DNA of 42,643 nucleotides from an uncultured Duganella sp. Lineage in GTDB: Bacteria; Pseudomonadota; Gammaproteobacteria; Burkholderiales; Burkholderiaceae. A program made the position numbers and the translations under genes. The DNA is taken from positions 1 to 42,643 of the forward strand of contig CAMLSG010000014.1 in assembly GCA_946482635.1 (NCBI GenBank). Direction: 5' to 3'. The notes beneath the pieces are model-generated. The model ran no database searches. It worked only from the letters and a program-made list of their open reading frames with translations, and had not been told where the DNA came from. Below are positions 17,733-26,088 of this stretch, in pieces (position 1 is the first letter of the stretch; the number at the start of each line of letters is the position of its first letter).

Positions 17733-18595
17733 ACTTCAGCGAGGCCTTGCACACCGGGACGTAAAAGAAGCACTGAGCCGGGCCAGTCGCCGGCGACATT
17801 GCCGGGATCGATGGATGTGACCAGCAGCGTTGACAGGTCGGGGCCGCCGAAACTGCACATCGAGGGCTTGGCGAACGGCAGTTCGATCTCGCGATCGAGA
17901 ACGCCTGCCGGGGTATAGCGCTGCAGCAGGCCGCCATCGTTGGCGCAGGTCCAGTAGCAGCCGTCGGCGTCGACCGCAGCGCCGTCGGGGCGTCCCTTCT
18001 GCGTGCCGAGGTCAAGGAAGATGCGCTTGTTGTGCGGCGTGCCAGTGGCAGTGTCGTAATCGAAAGCCCATACCATGCGCCGTTTGGGATGCGAGTCGGA
18101 CAGGTACATCACGTCGCCGCGCGGAGAAAACGCTGTGCCGTTCTGCGTCAGCATGCCGGACACGTAAGGGGCCGACAGCCCTTCCGCGGCGGTATAACGA
18201 TAGAGCTGGCCGACCGCGCGTTCCGCCGCCATGTCCATGAACATGGTGCCGGCCCAGAAGCGTCCCTGCCGGTCGCAGCGGCCGTCGTTGAAGCGCATGC
18301 CCTGGCCCAGCTCGGGCGCTGGCGGCGCAGCCAGGCGCTCCGCCGATACGCTGCCGTCATCCTGCAGCACAAGGTGGAAGATGCCGGTCTCCATGCCTGC
18401 GATGAAGCCGCCGCGCGCGGCGGGCGACAGGCAGGCCACCATCTCCGGGGCCGCCCAGAAGCGGGTCGCACCGCTGGCGTAATCGAGGCGCCAGATGCGG
18501 CGCGCCGGAATATCGACCCAATACCAGGCGCCTTCGCCTGCGTGCCAGGTGGGGCTTTCACCCACCGTGCATTGAACACCGCTTACTTTTTCCAT
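17717..18595 (-). CDS. SMP-30/gluconolactonase family lactonase, probable galactaro-1,5-lactonase
   Basis: The product is 292 aa. SMP-30 propeller features with metal-binding positions are visible: Glu13 in VGESPTW, Asn103 in MRFNDGRCD, the Asn in LTQNGTAFSP and the Asp in GRPDGAAVD. In uronate pathways such enzymes open the lactone made by uronate dehydrogenase, giving galactarate or glucarate. The location at the end of the kdgD operon supports that role, so a UxuL-type function is likely though not proven. The start ATG overlaps the MFS transporter stop (TGATG). Its last codons overlap the truncated GDCCVxC remnant, so the C-terminus may be partly chimeric. Confidence 0.85.
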   Translation of the reverse strand: MEKVSGVQCTVGESPTWHAGEGAWYWVDIPARRIWRLDYASGATRFWAAPEMVACLSPAARGGFIAGMETGIFHLVLQDDGSVSAERLAAPPAPELGQGMRFNDGRCDRQGRFWAGTMFMDMAAERAVGQLYRYTAAEGLSAPYVSGMLTQNGTAFSPRGDVMYLSDSHPKRRMVWAFDYDTATGTPHNKRIFLDLGTQKGRPDGAAVDADGCYWTCANDGGLLQRYTPAGVLDREIELPFAKPSMCSFGGPDLSTLLVTSIDPGNVAGDWPGSVLLLRPGVQGLAEVAAHS

Positions 18596-20001
18596 CAGAG
18601 GTCAGTGATTTCCTTGTGCGCCGGGACCAGCGCCTTCATGATGCACCAGGCGATCAGGTAGGCCAGTGCGCAGAAGGTGAACATGATCATGTAGCCGGTC
18701 TGGATCTGGCCCAGCGCGTTGTAGTAGTCGAACAGCTTGCCGGCCACCTTGGTGATCAGCACGCCGCCCAGGCCGCCGGCCATGCCGCCAATGCCGACCA
18801 CGGAGCCGACGCTGTGTTTCGGGAACATGTCCGACACGGTGGTGAACAGGTTGGCCGACCAGGCCTGGTGCGCCGAAGCGCCGATGCCGATCAGGATCAC
18901 CGGCACCCAGATGCCGAGGTAGCCAAGCGGCTGCGCCAGCAGCACCGCCAGCGGGAAGAAGGCGATGGTCAGCATGGCACGCATGCGGCCGTGATAGACG
19001 CTGGCGCCGCGGTTGATGAAGAAGGTCGGGAACCAGCCGCCGCCAATGGACCCGAACATGGTCATCGAATACAGCACGGCCAGCGGAACCACCATTTCGG
19101 TGGCCGACACGCCATATTGCGCGGACATGAATTTCGGCAGCCAGAAAAGGAAGAACCACCACACGCCGTCAGTCAGGAATTTGCCGACCGTGAAAGCCCA
19201 GGTCTGGCGGTATGCCAGCAGCTTGAACCAGGACGCCTTGCGCGGCGCATCGGCCGGCGCTGGCGCCGGGGCGTCGGCTGCATCGCTGTTGATGTAATCG
19301 AGTTCGGCACGCGACAGGCGCTTCTGCCTGGCCGGTGTTTCGTAGAAATACAGCCAGAAGCCCATCCAGATAAAGCCGATGGCGCCGATGATGATGAAGG
19401 CCGATTGCCAGCCCCAGGCCTCGGCGATCAGCGGCACCGTGATCGGCGCCAGGATCGCGCCGATATTTGCACCGGAGTTGAAGATGCCGGTGGCGAAGGA
19501 GCGCTCCTTCTTCGGGAAATACTCGGCGGTAGCCTTGATGGCGGCCGGGAAGTTGCCCGCTTCGCCCAGCGCCAGCACGGCGCGGCCCACCATGAAGCCG
19601 GCCACCGATACCGGCACGGCAGCGATGCCTACCGCAGCGAGGATGTTGGAGAACGAAGTGCCGATCCCCACCGAATAAGCATGCAGGATGGCGCCGATCG
19701 ACCACACCACGATGGCCAGCACGAAAGCGCGGCGCGTGCCCATCTTGTCGATCACGCGGCCCGCAAACAGCATCGAGATCGCGTACACGAACTGGAACAC
19801 GGCGGCGATGTTGGCGTAATCGGTATTCGACCAGCCGAATTCCTTCGACAGCGCGGGCGCCAGCAGCGACAGCACCTGGCGGTCAAGGTAGTTGATGGTG
19901 GTGGCGAAGAACAGCAGGCCACAGATGGTCCAGCGGTATTTGCCGATGGCGGCGGCCGGTTCGGCTGCCTGGCCGACGGCTTGCGGGTTGGGCTGATTCA
20001 T
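18595..20001 (-). CDS. MFS transporter, probable hexuronate/hexarate uptake (ACS family)
   Basis: The product is 468 aa with 12 predicted transmembrane helices. The first helix region (TICGLLFFATTINYLDRQ) is typical of the anion:cation symporter family containing ExuT (galacturonate) and GudP/GarP (glucarate/galactarate). Such proteins bring sugar acids through the inner membrane with protons. The operon context (kdgD, semialdehyde dehydrogenase, lactonase) fits galacturonate or galactarate as substrate; sequence alone does not separate them. It lies 50 bp downstream of the dehydrogenase gene and overlaps the lactonase start by one base. Confidence 0.9.
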   Translation of the reverse strand: MNQPNPQAVGQAAEPAAAIGKYRWTICGLLFFATTINYLDRQVLSLLAPALSKEFGWSNTDYANIAAVFQFVYAISMLFAGRVIDKMGTRRAFVLAIVVWSIGAILHAYSVGIGTSFSNILAAVGIAAVPVSVAGFMVGRAVLALGEAGNFPAAIKATAEYFPKKERSFATGIFNSGANIGAILAPITVPLIAEAWGWQSAFIIIGAIGFIWMGFWLYFYETPARQKRLSRAELDYINSDAADAPAPAPADAPRKASWFKLLAYRQTWAFTVGKFLTDGVWWFFLFWLPKFMSAQYGVSATEMVVPLAVLYSMTMFGSIGGGWFPTFFINRGASVYHGRMRAMLTIAFFPLAVLLAQPLGYLGIWVPVILIGIGASAHQAWSANLFTTVSDMFPKHSVGSVVGIGGMAGGLGGVLITKVAGKLFDYYNALGQIQTGYMIMFTFCALAYLIAWCIMKALVPAHKEITDL

Positions 20002-20051
20002 AGTTTCTTATATCGAAAGCGGCCGGTGTCTCCCCCGGCCGTACTACTTTA

Positions 20052-21632
20052 TCAAACTGCCGTGCGCAGCTCCCCATCCACGATGCGAGCCAGGCGCAGT
20101 GGATTATCGTCCTGCAGTGCGGCTGGCAGCAAGGCCGCCGGCACGTTCTGGTAGCTCACCGGACGCAGGAAACGCTCGATGGCCGTGGCGCCGACGGACG
20201 TGGTGCGGGTGTCCGAAGTGGCCGGGAACGGGCCGCCGTGCACCATCGCGTGGCACACTTCGACGCCGGTCGGGAAGCCATTGAACAGCACGCGGCCAGC
20301 CTTGCGCTCCAGCGTCGGCAGCAGCTTGCCTGCCAGCGGATGATCGTCGGCCGTGCAATGCACGGTGGCGGTCAACTGCCCTTCCAGGCTTGCCGCAAGG
20401 CGCAGCATTTCAGCTTCATCGCGGCAGGCGATCAGCACCGAGGCCGGACCGAACACTTCTTCCTGCAGCGCGTGGCTGGCGACGAAGGTTTCCGCATCGA
20501 CGCGGAACAGTGCAGCTTGCGCGGCACAGCCTGCGCCCTGCTCCTGGCCGAGAGCCAGCAGCTTGACGCCGGAAGCATCGGACAGGCGGCCAACGCCGGA
20601 CTCATAAGCCTTGTGGATACCGGCGGTCAGCATGGTGCCTGCGCCCTTCGGCTGCAGCGCGGCGGCAGCAGCGGCAGCGAAGCGGTCGAAGTCAGGACCG
20701 GCAACGCCGATCACCAGGCCAGGGTTGGTGCAGAACTGGCCCACGCCCATGGTCAGCGATTCGACGAAGGCGGCGCCCAGCGCTTCTGCATTCGATGCCA
20801 GCACGGCAGGCAGCATGAAGACCGGGTTGATGCTGCTCATCTCCGCGTAAACCGGAATCGGCTCGTGGCGCGCGGCGGCAGTGCGCATCAGGGCAGTGCC
20901 GCCCTGGCGCGAACCGGTAAAGCCGACAGCCTTGATCGATGCGTTGGCGACCAGCGCCTGCCCGACCACGCGGCCATCGCCGTGGATCATGGAGAACACG
21001 CCCTCCGGCATGCCGCAATCGGCGGCTGCTTTCTGCACGGCGCGCGCCACCAGTTCCGACGTGCCGGGGTGGGCGGCGTGCGCCTTCACCACGACCGGGC
21101 AGCCGGCGGACAGGGCCGAGGCGGTATCGCCGCCGGCGACCGAGAACGCCAGCGGGAAGTTGGAAGCGCCGAACACGGCAACCGGGCCGATGGCGATCTT
21201 GCGCAGGCGCAGGTCGGGACGCGGCGGCGTGCGCTGCGGCAGCGCGGAGTCCAGCGTAGCGTGCTGCCAGTGGCCGTCGCGCACGACTTTTGCGAACAGG
21301 CGCAACTGGTTGACGGTGCGGCCGCGCTCACCTTCCAGGCGGGCTTGCGGCAGGCCGGTTTCGGCCATGGCACGCTCGGTCAGGGTGGCGCCCAGCGCGT
21401 CGATATTGTTGGCGGCCGCTTCCAGGAAGGCAGCGCGCACTTCCGGCGTGGTGGCGCGGTAGGCGTCGAAAGCCTGTTCTGCCAGCGCGCAGGCACGCTC
21501 CACGTCCGTCAGGTCGGCCTGGCCGAACGCAGGCTGCAGGTTTTCCTTCGTGGCCGGGTTAAAGGCCAGCAGTGTGCCGGCAGCGCCGCGCACCAGTTGC
21601 TGGCCGATGATCATTTCACCGGTGATCTGCAT
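20052..21632 (-). CDS. 2,5-dioxovalerate (2-oxoglutarate semialdehyde) dehydrogenase
   Basis: The product is 526 aa, an NAD(P)-dependent aldehyde dehydrogenase. Visible elements: GASNFPLAF (Asn158 in the oxyanion hole), Lys183 in [18 protein letters not shown] for cofactor binding, Glu264 in [10 protein letters not shown] and the catalytic Cys301 in [10 protein letters not shown]. Length, the FCTNPG motif and the neighbouring kdgD gene fit the enzyme that oxidises 2-oxoglutarate semialdehyde to 2-oxoglutarate, the last step of the hexarate route into the TCA cycle. Its ATG overlaps the kdgD stop (TAATG), so translation is coupled. Confidence 0.92.
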   Translation of the reverse strand: MQITGEMIIGQQLVRGAAGTLLAFNPATKENLQPAFGQADLTDVERACALAEQAFDAYRATTPEVRAAFLEAAANNIDALGATLTERAMAETGLPQARLEGERGRTVNQLRLFAKVVRDGHWQHATLDSALPQRTPPRPDLRLRKIAIGPVAVFGASNFPLAFSVAGGDTASALSAGCPVVVKAHAAHPGTSELVARAVQKAAADCGMPEGVFSMIHGDGRVVGQALVANASIKAVGFTGSRQGGTALMRTAAARHEPIPVYAEMSSINPVFMLPAVLASNAEALGAAFVESLTMGVGQFCTNPGLVIGVAGPDFDRFAAAAAAALQPKGAGTMLTAGIHKAYESGVGRLSDASGVKLLALGQEQGAGCAAQAALFRVDAETFVASHALQEEVFGPASVLIACRDEAEMLRLAASLEGQLTATVHCTADDHPLAGKLLPTLERKAGRVLFNGFPTGVEVCHAMVHGGPFPATSDTRTTSVGATAIERFLRPVSYQNVPAALLPAALQDDNPLRLARIVDGELRTAV

Positions 21633-22549
21633 TATTGGGCACCTTGCTTCTTGATCAGGGCCAGCAGCATGGCGTCTTCTTCCGCGGTCAGGTCGGTCAG
21701 CGGCGCACGCACCGGACCGCCGGAGTGGCCAACCAGGCGGGCACCGGCCTTGACGATCGACACGGCATAACCGGCCTTGCGATTGCGGATGTCCAGGTAC
21801 GGCAGGAAGAATTCATCCAGCATGCGGTCGGTTTCGGCGGTATTGCCGGCAGCGGTGGCGTGGTAGAAGTCCATCGCCAGCTTCGGCACGAAGTTGAATA
21901 CGGCCGAGGAATAAACCGGGGTGCCCAGCGCCTTGTAAGCACCGGCATACACTTCCGCAGTCGGCAGGCCGCCCAGGTAGGAGAAGCGGTCGCCCAGCTT
22001 GCGGTAGATCTGCACCATCAGTTCGATCTCGCCTACGCCGTCCTTGAAGCCGATCAGGTTCGGGCAGCGCTCGGCCAGGATGGCCAGCGAATTGGCGTTC
22101 AGGCGGCAGTTGGCGCGGTTGTAGACGATCACGCCGATTTTCACGGAAGCGCAAACCTGTGCCACGTGTTCGATCAGGCCGTCCTGGCTTGCTTCGGTCA
22201 GGTAGTGCGGCAGCAGCAGCAGGCCGTCGGCGCCCAGGCGCTCGGCTTCCTGCGCCAGCGCGATGGCCTGGCGGGTCGGGCCGCCGGTACCGGCCAGCAG
22301 CGGCACCTTGCCGCGGCAGCTTTCCACGGCAACCTTGATCACCTGCGAATACTCGGGCGCGGTCAGCGAGAAGAACTCACCGGTGCCGCCGGCGGCGAAC
22401 AGTGCGCTCGCGCCGTAGGGAGCCAGCCAGTCCAGGCGTTCGGCATAGGTTTTGGCGTTGAAGTTGCCTTCGGCATCAAAGTCGGTGATCGGGAAGGACA
22501 GCAGGCCGGACGACATGACTTTCTTGAGTTCTTGCGGGGACATGGACAT
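21632..22549 (-). CDS. kdgD: 5-dehydro-4-deoxyglucarate dehydratase
   Basis: The product is 305 aa, a member of the DHDPS/NAL aldolase-fold family. It converts 5-keto-4-deoxyglucarate to 2-oxoglutarate semialdehyde with loss of water and CO2. The Schiff-base lysine is Lys169 in LIGFKDGVG; Tyr143 in VIVYNRANC and the carboxylate-binding GGTGE (54-58) are also present. The opening [20 protein letters not shown] is typical of KdgD. The ATG at 22549 follows AGGAG with 6-nt spacing. It is the first gene of the four-gene kdgD operon, behind a promoter with a palindromic operator. Confidence 0.93.
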   Translation of the reverse strand: MSMSPQELKKVMSSGLLSFPITDFDAEGNFNAKTYAERLDWLAPYGASALFAAGGTGEFFSLTAPEYSQVIKVAVESCRGKVPLLAGTGGPTRQAIALAQEAERLGADGLLLLPHYLTEASQDGLIEHVAQVCASVKIGVIVYNRANCRLNANSLAILAERCPNLIGFKDGVGEIELMVQIYRKLGDRFSYLGGLPTAEVYAGAYKALGTPVYSSAVFNFVPKLAMDFYHATAAGNTAETDRMLDEFFLPYLDIRNRKAGYAVSIVKAGARLVGHSGGPVRAPLTDLTAEEDAMLLALIKKQGAQ

Positions 22550-22595
22550 CGTTGACTCCTAAGTGTGGTTTTTGCACGAATCGAGCGCGAGCTCA

Positions 22596-22634
22596 GTTGT
22601 AAGTCATCGTACAACCTAGTTTAAACGAACGCAA
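22596..22634 (-). promoter_or_regulatory. Promoter and operator of the kdgD operon
   Basis: Read on the minus strand: -35 TTGCGT (22634-22629), 17-bp spacer, -10 TACGAT (22611-22606). The -10 lies inside an inverted repeat, GTTGTA-N8-TACAAC (22596-22615), of the size bound by FadR-type GntR proteins. This differs from the TTGGYCNGACCAA motif of the other promoters. Binding by either adjacent regulator is inference. Confidence 0.5.
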
Positions 22635-22637
22635 GCG

Positions 22638-22663
22638 AAAAAATGGGGACGTACCCCATTTTT
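22638..22663 (-). terminator. Intrinsic terminator of the first GntR gene
   Basis: Arms AAAAATGGGG and CCCCATTTTT surround ACGTA, overlapping the regulator's stop codon. On the minus strand the hairpin is followed by a run of six T. It separates the regulator from the kdgD operon. Confidence 0.75.
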
Positions 22664-23393
22664 ATGCGGCGTTTTCGAAACGTTGCTGGGCCTGCAACAG
22701 GCGTTCGCGCGAATTGGAGAGGTGGGTGCGCATGGCAGCGCGGGCCGCTTCCGGGTCCTGGCGCTGGATGGCGCGGAAGATGTCTTCGTGTTCGCGGTGC
22801 ACGCGCTCCAGGTAGTCGGCGGGACGATCCTGCGCCAGGTTGGCGGTATTGACGCGGGCGCGTGGAATGATCGCCTGGCCAAGCTGGCCGAGGATGTCGA
22901 CGAAATAGCGGTTGCCGGTAGCCTTGGCGATCACCAGGTGGAAGCGGCGGTCGGCTTCCACCGAGGCGCGGCCCTGCTCCATCGCCTGCCGCATATCGGC
23001 CAGCGCCTGCGCCAGTTCAGCCACTTCCTCGTCGCTGCGGCGGGTTGCGGCCAGGCCTGCGGTTTCGGTCTCCATGCTGATGCGCAGTTCGAGGATGGCC
23101 AGCACGTCGCGCACGGTGACGATGCTTTCGGCGTCGATGCCAAGGCCGCCGCTATTGCGCTGCTTCTCCAGCACGAAGGTGCCGATGCCGTGGCGCGTTT
23201 GCACCAGCCCGGCCGCCTGCAGGTGCGAAATCGCTTCGCGCACCACGGTGCGGCTGACGCCATGCTGCTCCATGATGGCCGATTCGGTCGGCAGCTTGTC
23301 GCCGGGTTTCAGCACGCCGCTGTTGATGCTGCCGCTGATCTGTTCGACCACGCCCTGGGCCAGGGTGTGTCGCTTGCGAGGGAGGATAGTCAT
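22662..23393 (-). CDS. GntR-family regulator, FadR (FCD) subfamily, number 1
   Basis: The product is 243 aa. A winged helix-turn-helix at the N-terminus (LPTESAIMEQHGVSRTVVRE, then HLQAAGLVQTRHGIGTFVL) is followed by an all-helical FCD ligand domain. The latter has RRFHLVIAKATGNRYF, HREHEDIFRAI and AMRTHLSNS, which hold the usual metal-binding histidines. Members near uronate genes commonly sense sugar acids. The start at 23393 (MTILPRKRH) is preceded by GAGGG very close to the ATG and by TATAAT only 7 nt away, so it may be leaderless; an in-frame ATG lies at 23402. Its position between the kdgD operon and the divergent second GntR gene suggests it controls kdgD. Confidence 0.9.
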   Translation of the reverse strand: MTILPRKRHTLAQGVVEQISGSINSGVLKPGDKLPTESAIMEQHGVSRTVVREAISHLQAAGLVQTRHGIGTFVLEKQRNSGGLGIDAESIVTVRDVLAILELRISMETETAGLAATRRSDEEVAELAQALADMRQAMEQGRASVEADRRFHLVIAKATGNRYFVDILGQLGQAIIPRARVNTANLAQDRPADYLERVHREHEDIFRAIQRQDPEAARAAMRTHLSNSRERLLQAQQRFENAA

Positions 23394-23415
23394 GGCCCTC
23401 ATTATACATGCGAAA

Positions 23416-23432
23416 AAGATGTCAGACATCTT
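23416..23432. promoter_or_regulatory. Perfect 17-bp palindrome upstream of the first GntR gene
   Basis: AAGATGTCAGACATCTT is perfectly symmetric around one central base. It sits about 10 bp upstream of the TATAAT (23406-23401, minus strand) of the first GntR gene. The half-site pattern TGTC-N-GACA is typical for FadR-type GntR proteins, so autoregulation is plausible. It differs from TTGGYCNGACCAA in its outer bases. Confidence 0.6.
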
Positions 23433-23470
23433 ATCAGAGATATCTTGGCATTTTGGCGACTGTTGCTTTC

Positions 23471-23510
23471 TTGCGAAATTGGCCGGACCAAATTAAAATC
23501 GGGCGACCAA
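23471..23510 (+). promoter_or_regulatory. Promoter of the second GntR gene with embedded operator
   Basis: -35 TTGCGA (23471-23476), 17-bp spacer, -10 TAAAAT (23494-23499). The spacer holds TTGGCCGGACCAA (23479-23491), one mismatch from a perfect palindrome. A second right half-site, GACCAA, lies 19 bp downstream (23505-23510). The same layout occurs at the GH105 promoter, suggesting autorepression. Confidence 0.65.
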
Positions 23511-23535
23511 ACCATATATAGAAGGCCCTGGCCGC

Positions 23536-24237
23536 ATGAACAAGAAAATCGTTGCAACGGAGCCGAATCCAGCAGCCGAACAACGGCTGTATCGCGTGGT
23601 CGCAACCAAGATCCAGGACCTGATCCGCGAAGAGAACATCAAGCCCGGCACCCGCTTGCCGGCCGAGCGCGACCTGGCGGCGAAACTGAGTGTCAGCCGC
23701 GCCTCGCTGCGCGAGGCGCTGATTGCGCTGGAGCTGTCCGGCATTGTCGAAGTGCGCGGCGGTTCGGGCGTCTACGTCAGCGAAAAAGCCTCCGCCCCTT
23801 CCGACGTGGCGGAAGGCGGCCCAGGGCCATTCGAGGTGCTGGCAGCACGCCGCCTGATCGAATCCGAAGTCGCCGCCATCGCAGCGAAAATGGCGACCGA
23901 TTCCGCGATCGACGCGATCCTGCGCGCTGCAGCCGAGATGGAGCAGCACCACGCCGATCGCGCCACCAACGAACAGGCCGACCGCAACTTCCACCTGGCG
24001 ATTGCACGCGCGACCGGCAACACGGCCCTGGTGGGCGTGGTCGAGACGCTGTGGAACCAGCGCGGCACCATGTGGCACAAGCTGAAAGAGCACTTCCAGA
24101 CGGAAGAACTGCGCAAGAACACGCTGGACGACCACCGCAATATCGTGGCGGCCATCGCGGCACACGATGCAGCCGGCGCGCGCCAGGCCATGCGCGCCCA
24201 CCTGGAACGCGTTACCAAGACCTTCTCACGCGGCTAA
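23536..24237 (+). CDS. GntR-family regulator, FadR (FCD) subfamily, number 2; probable master repressor of the pectin locus
   Basis: The product is 233 aa. The winged helix region reads LPAERDLAAKLSVSRASLRE, then ALELSGIVEVRGGSGVYVS. The FCD domain carries DRNFHLAIARATGNTAL, DDHRNIVAAI and AMRAHLERV with the metal-site histidines. It resembles ExuR/UxuR-like and other sugar-acid repressors. Its own promoter and those of the CE12-PL1 and GH105 operons share an operator placed within the -35/-10 spacer, so this protein is the best candidate to bind it. It ends 6 bp before the first operator of the CE12-PL1 promoter. Which GntR protein binds which site is inference. Confidence 0.9.
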   Translation: MNKKIVATEPNPAAEQRLYRVVATKIQDLIREENIKPGTRLPAERDLAAKLSVSRASLREALIALELSGIVEVRGGSGVYVSEKASAPSDVAEGGPGPFEVLAARRLIESEVAAIAAKMATDSAIDAILRAAAEMEQHHADRATNEQADRNFHLAIARATGNTALVGVVETLWNQRGTMWHKLKEHFQTEELRKNTLDDHRNIVAAIAAHDAAGARQAMRAHLERVTKTFSRG

Positions 24238-24243
24238 AATTAT

Positions 24244-24285
24244 TTGGCCTGACCACTTGCATGTGCGGTCAGGCCAAAATAGAAT
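24244..24285 (+). promoter_or_regulatory. Promoter of the CE12-PL1 operon with paired operators
   Basis: -35 TTGCAT (24257-24262), 17-bp spacer, -10 TAGAAT (24280-24285). Two operator copies in opposite orientation, TTGGCCTGACC (24244-24254) and GGTCAGGCCAA (24267-24277), form an 11-bp perfect inverted repeat around the -35 box. The downstream copy lies in the spacer. The pair could also fold as a hairpin, but no T tract follows. Confidence 0.65.
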
Positions 24286-24309
24286 GAGGTGAACTTCAGG
24301 GGGAGCCTC

Positions 24310-26079
24310 ATGCTGCGTCACATCCTTTTGTCCCTGGCCCTCGCGGCCAGCATGCCTGCTTATGCGGCTGACCGCATCATCCTGGTCGGCGATTCGACCG
24401 TCGCCAGTGGCGGCGGCTATGGCGATTACCTGTGCCGGCGCCAACGTCCTGACACCACCTGCCTCAATCTCGCGAAGAACGGCCGCAGCTCGGGCTCCTT
24501 CCGCGCCGAGGGCCGCTGGGACGAGGTGCAGGCTTTGCTGCGCGACGGTAGTGGCTTTCGCAAGACCTACGTGCTGATGCAATTCGGCCATAACGACCAG
24601 CCAGGCAAACCTGGCCGCTCGACGGACCTGGTCACGGAATACCCTGCAAACATGGCCCGCTACGTTGCCGACGTCAAGGCCGCCGGCGGCGTGCCCGTCA
24701 TCGTGACGTCTCTCACCCGCCGCAGCTTCCGCAACGGCTACGTGTGGAACGACCTGGCGCCTTGGGCGACAGCGGCGCGCGACGTGGCGCAGCGCGAAGG
24801 CGTGGCAGTGCTGGACCTCAATGCGCTGTCGCTGGCAGCCGTCCAGGCAATGGGGCCGGCGGAAGCGGACACACTGGCCCAGGCCAAGGGCGCTGGCTTC
24901 GATTACACCCACCTCGGTCCGAAAGGCGGCCGCTTCTTCGGCGACATGGCTGCGCGCGAACTGCTGCGGCTATTCCCTGCCCTGGGCCCGCTGACCGATC
25001 CTGCCGAGACCTCGCGGCAAGCGGCGCGCGAGCGGGCGCCTGCCGATGGCTGGGCCGGCGCGCAAGGCGGCACGCATGGCGGCGCGGCGGCTTCCCCTGC
25101 CAACGTGCATACGGTGACGACTCCGGCTGAACTGCGGGCCGCAGTGGCCGCATCTGCAGATGCGCGCATTATCCAGGTGCGCGGCACCCTCGACATGGCC
25201 GATGGCGCCAAAGTCGGCGTAGTGCGGCTGCCCTCCAATACCACGCTGATCGGGCTTGGCGAAGATGCCGGCTTCGTCAACGCCAGCCTCGTGGCCGGCA
25301 ATGTGAGCCAGGTCATTATCCGTAACCTGTCAATCAGCAATCCCTGCGATCCGGAGCCGAAATGGGACCCGCAGGATGGCCCGCACGGCAACTGGAATTC
25401 GCTGTACGACGGCATCACTGTCACAGGTTCGCACCACGTCTGGATCGACCATAACAGCTTCACCGATGCGCCTCGTACCGACGGCCAGTCGCCGAAAGAG
25501 AACGGCATGCTGAAGCAATGCCACGATGGCGCGCTCGACATCACTTCCGGTTCTGACTTCGTCACGGTGTCGTACAACCATTTCGCGCTGCACGAGAAGA
25601 ACACGCTGGTCGGGAGCAGCGACCGCGCCACCGGCGACGATGGCCATTTGCGCGTCACGTTCTCGAACAATTTCTTCGACAACGTCAGCGCGCGTACGCC
25701 AAGGGTGCGCTTCGGCCAGGTGCACCTGTTCAACAACTTCCACAAGGGCTCGCGCAAGCATGCGGAGTACGCACACGAGTACAGCATCGGCATCGCCAAG
25801 CAGGCCCACATCATCGTCGACGCCAACGCCTACGACATCGAAGGCGCGAGCAGTTGCGGCGACGTGATGAAGAATCCCGGCAAGTCCGAACCGGGCGCGG
25901 TGCTGGACCGGGGCTCGCAGTTGAACGGCAAGCCGCTCGCGGAATGCGCCTTTTCGCCCGATGTCGGATGGAGCGTTCCCTACGCCTTCACGGCGCTGCC
26001 AGCGCGCGACGTGCAGGCCAATATCATGACCAACGCGGGCGCCGGCCGCCTCGGCTACCTTCCCTACCTGCGCCGCTAG
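24310..26079 (+). CDS. Secreted fusion of rhamnogalacturonan acetylesterase (CE12/SGNH) and pectate lyase (PL1)
   Basis: The product is 589 aa with a signal peptide (LLSLALAASMPAYA). Residues of about 20-235 are an SGNH esterase: GDST with nucleophile Ser29, the Asn/Gly block KNGRSS, GHND (93-96) and the DYTH dyad (Asp198, His201). This matches rhamnogalacturonan acetylesterases. A linker of about 30 residues leads to a PL1 pectate lyase (about 265-589) with HHVWIDHNSF (from 375) and RTPRVRFGQVHLFNNF (from 462, with the expected catalytic arginine region). The two activities would deacetylate and then cleave pectin by elimination. The ATG at 24310 follows GGGGAG; a GTG seven codons upstream is rejected. 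First gene of an operon with the DUF1593 gene. Confidence 0.93.
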   Translation: MLRHILLSLALAASMPAYAADRIILVGDSTVASGGGYGDYLCRRQRPDTTCLNLAKNGRSSGSFRAEGRWDEVQALLRDGSGFRKTYVLMQFGHNDQPGKPGRSTDLVTEYPANMARYVADVKAAGGVPVIVTSLTRRSFRNGYVWNDLAPWATAARDVAQREGVAVLDLNALSLAAVQAMGPAEADTLAQAKGAGFDYTHLGPKGGRFFGDMAARELLRLFPALGPLTDPAETSRQAARERAPADGWAGAQGGTHGGAAASPANVHTVTTPAELRAAVAASADARIIQVRGTLDMADGAKVGVVRLPSNTTLIGLGEDAGFVNASLVAGNVSQVIIRNLSISNPCDPEPKWDPQDGPHGNWNSLYDGITVTGSHHVWIDHNSFTDAPRTDGQSPKENGMLKQCHDGALDITSGSDFVTVSYNHFALHEKNTLVGSSDRATGDDGHLRVTFSNNFFDNVSARTPRVRFGQVHLFNNFHKGSRKHAEYAHEYSIGIAKQAHIIVDANAYDIEGASSCGDVMKNPGKSEPGAVLDRGSQLNGKPLAECAFSPDVGWSVPYAFTALPARDVQANIMTNAGAGRLGYLPYLRR

Positions 26080-26088
26080 GGGGCAAGA

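Noticed and set aside
24244..24277. Inverted repeat read as a terminator of the second GntR gene
   Set aside because: The 11-bp stem could fold, but no T tract follows, and each arm matches the operator found in other promoters around a -35/-10 pair.
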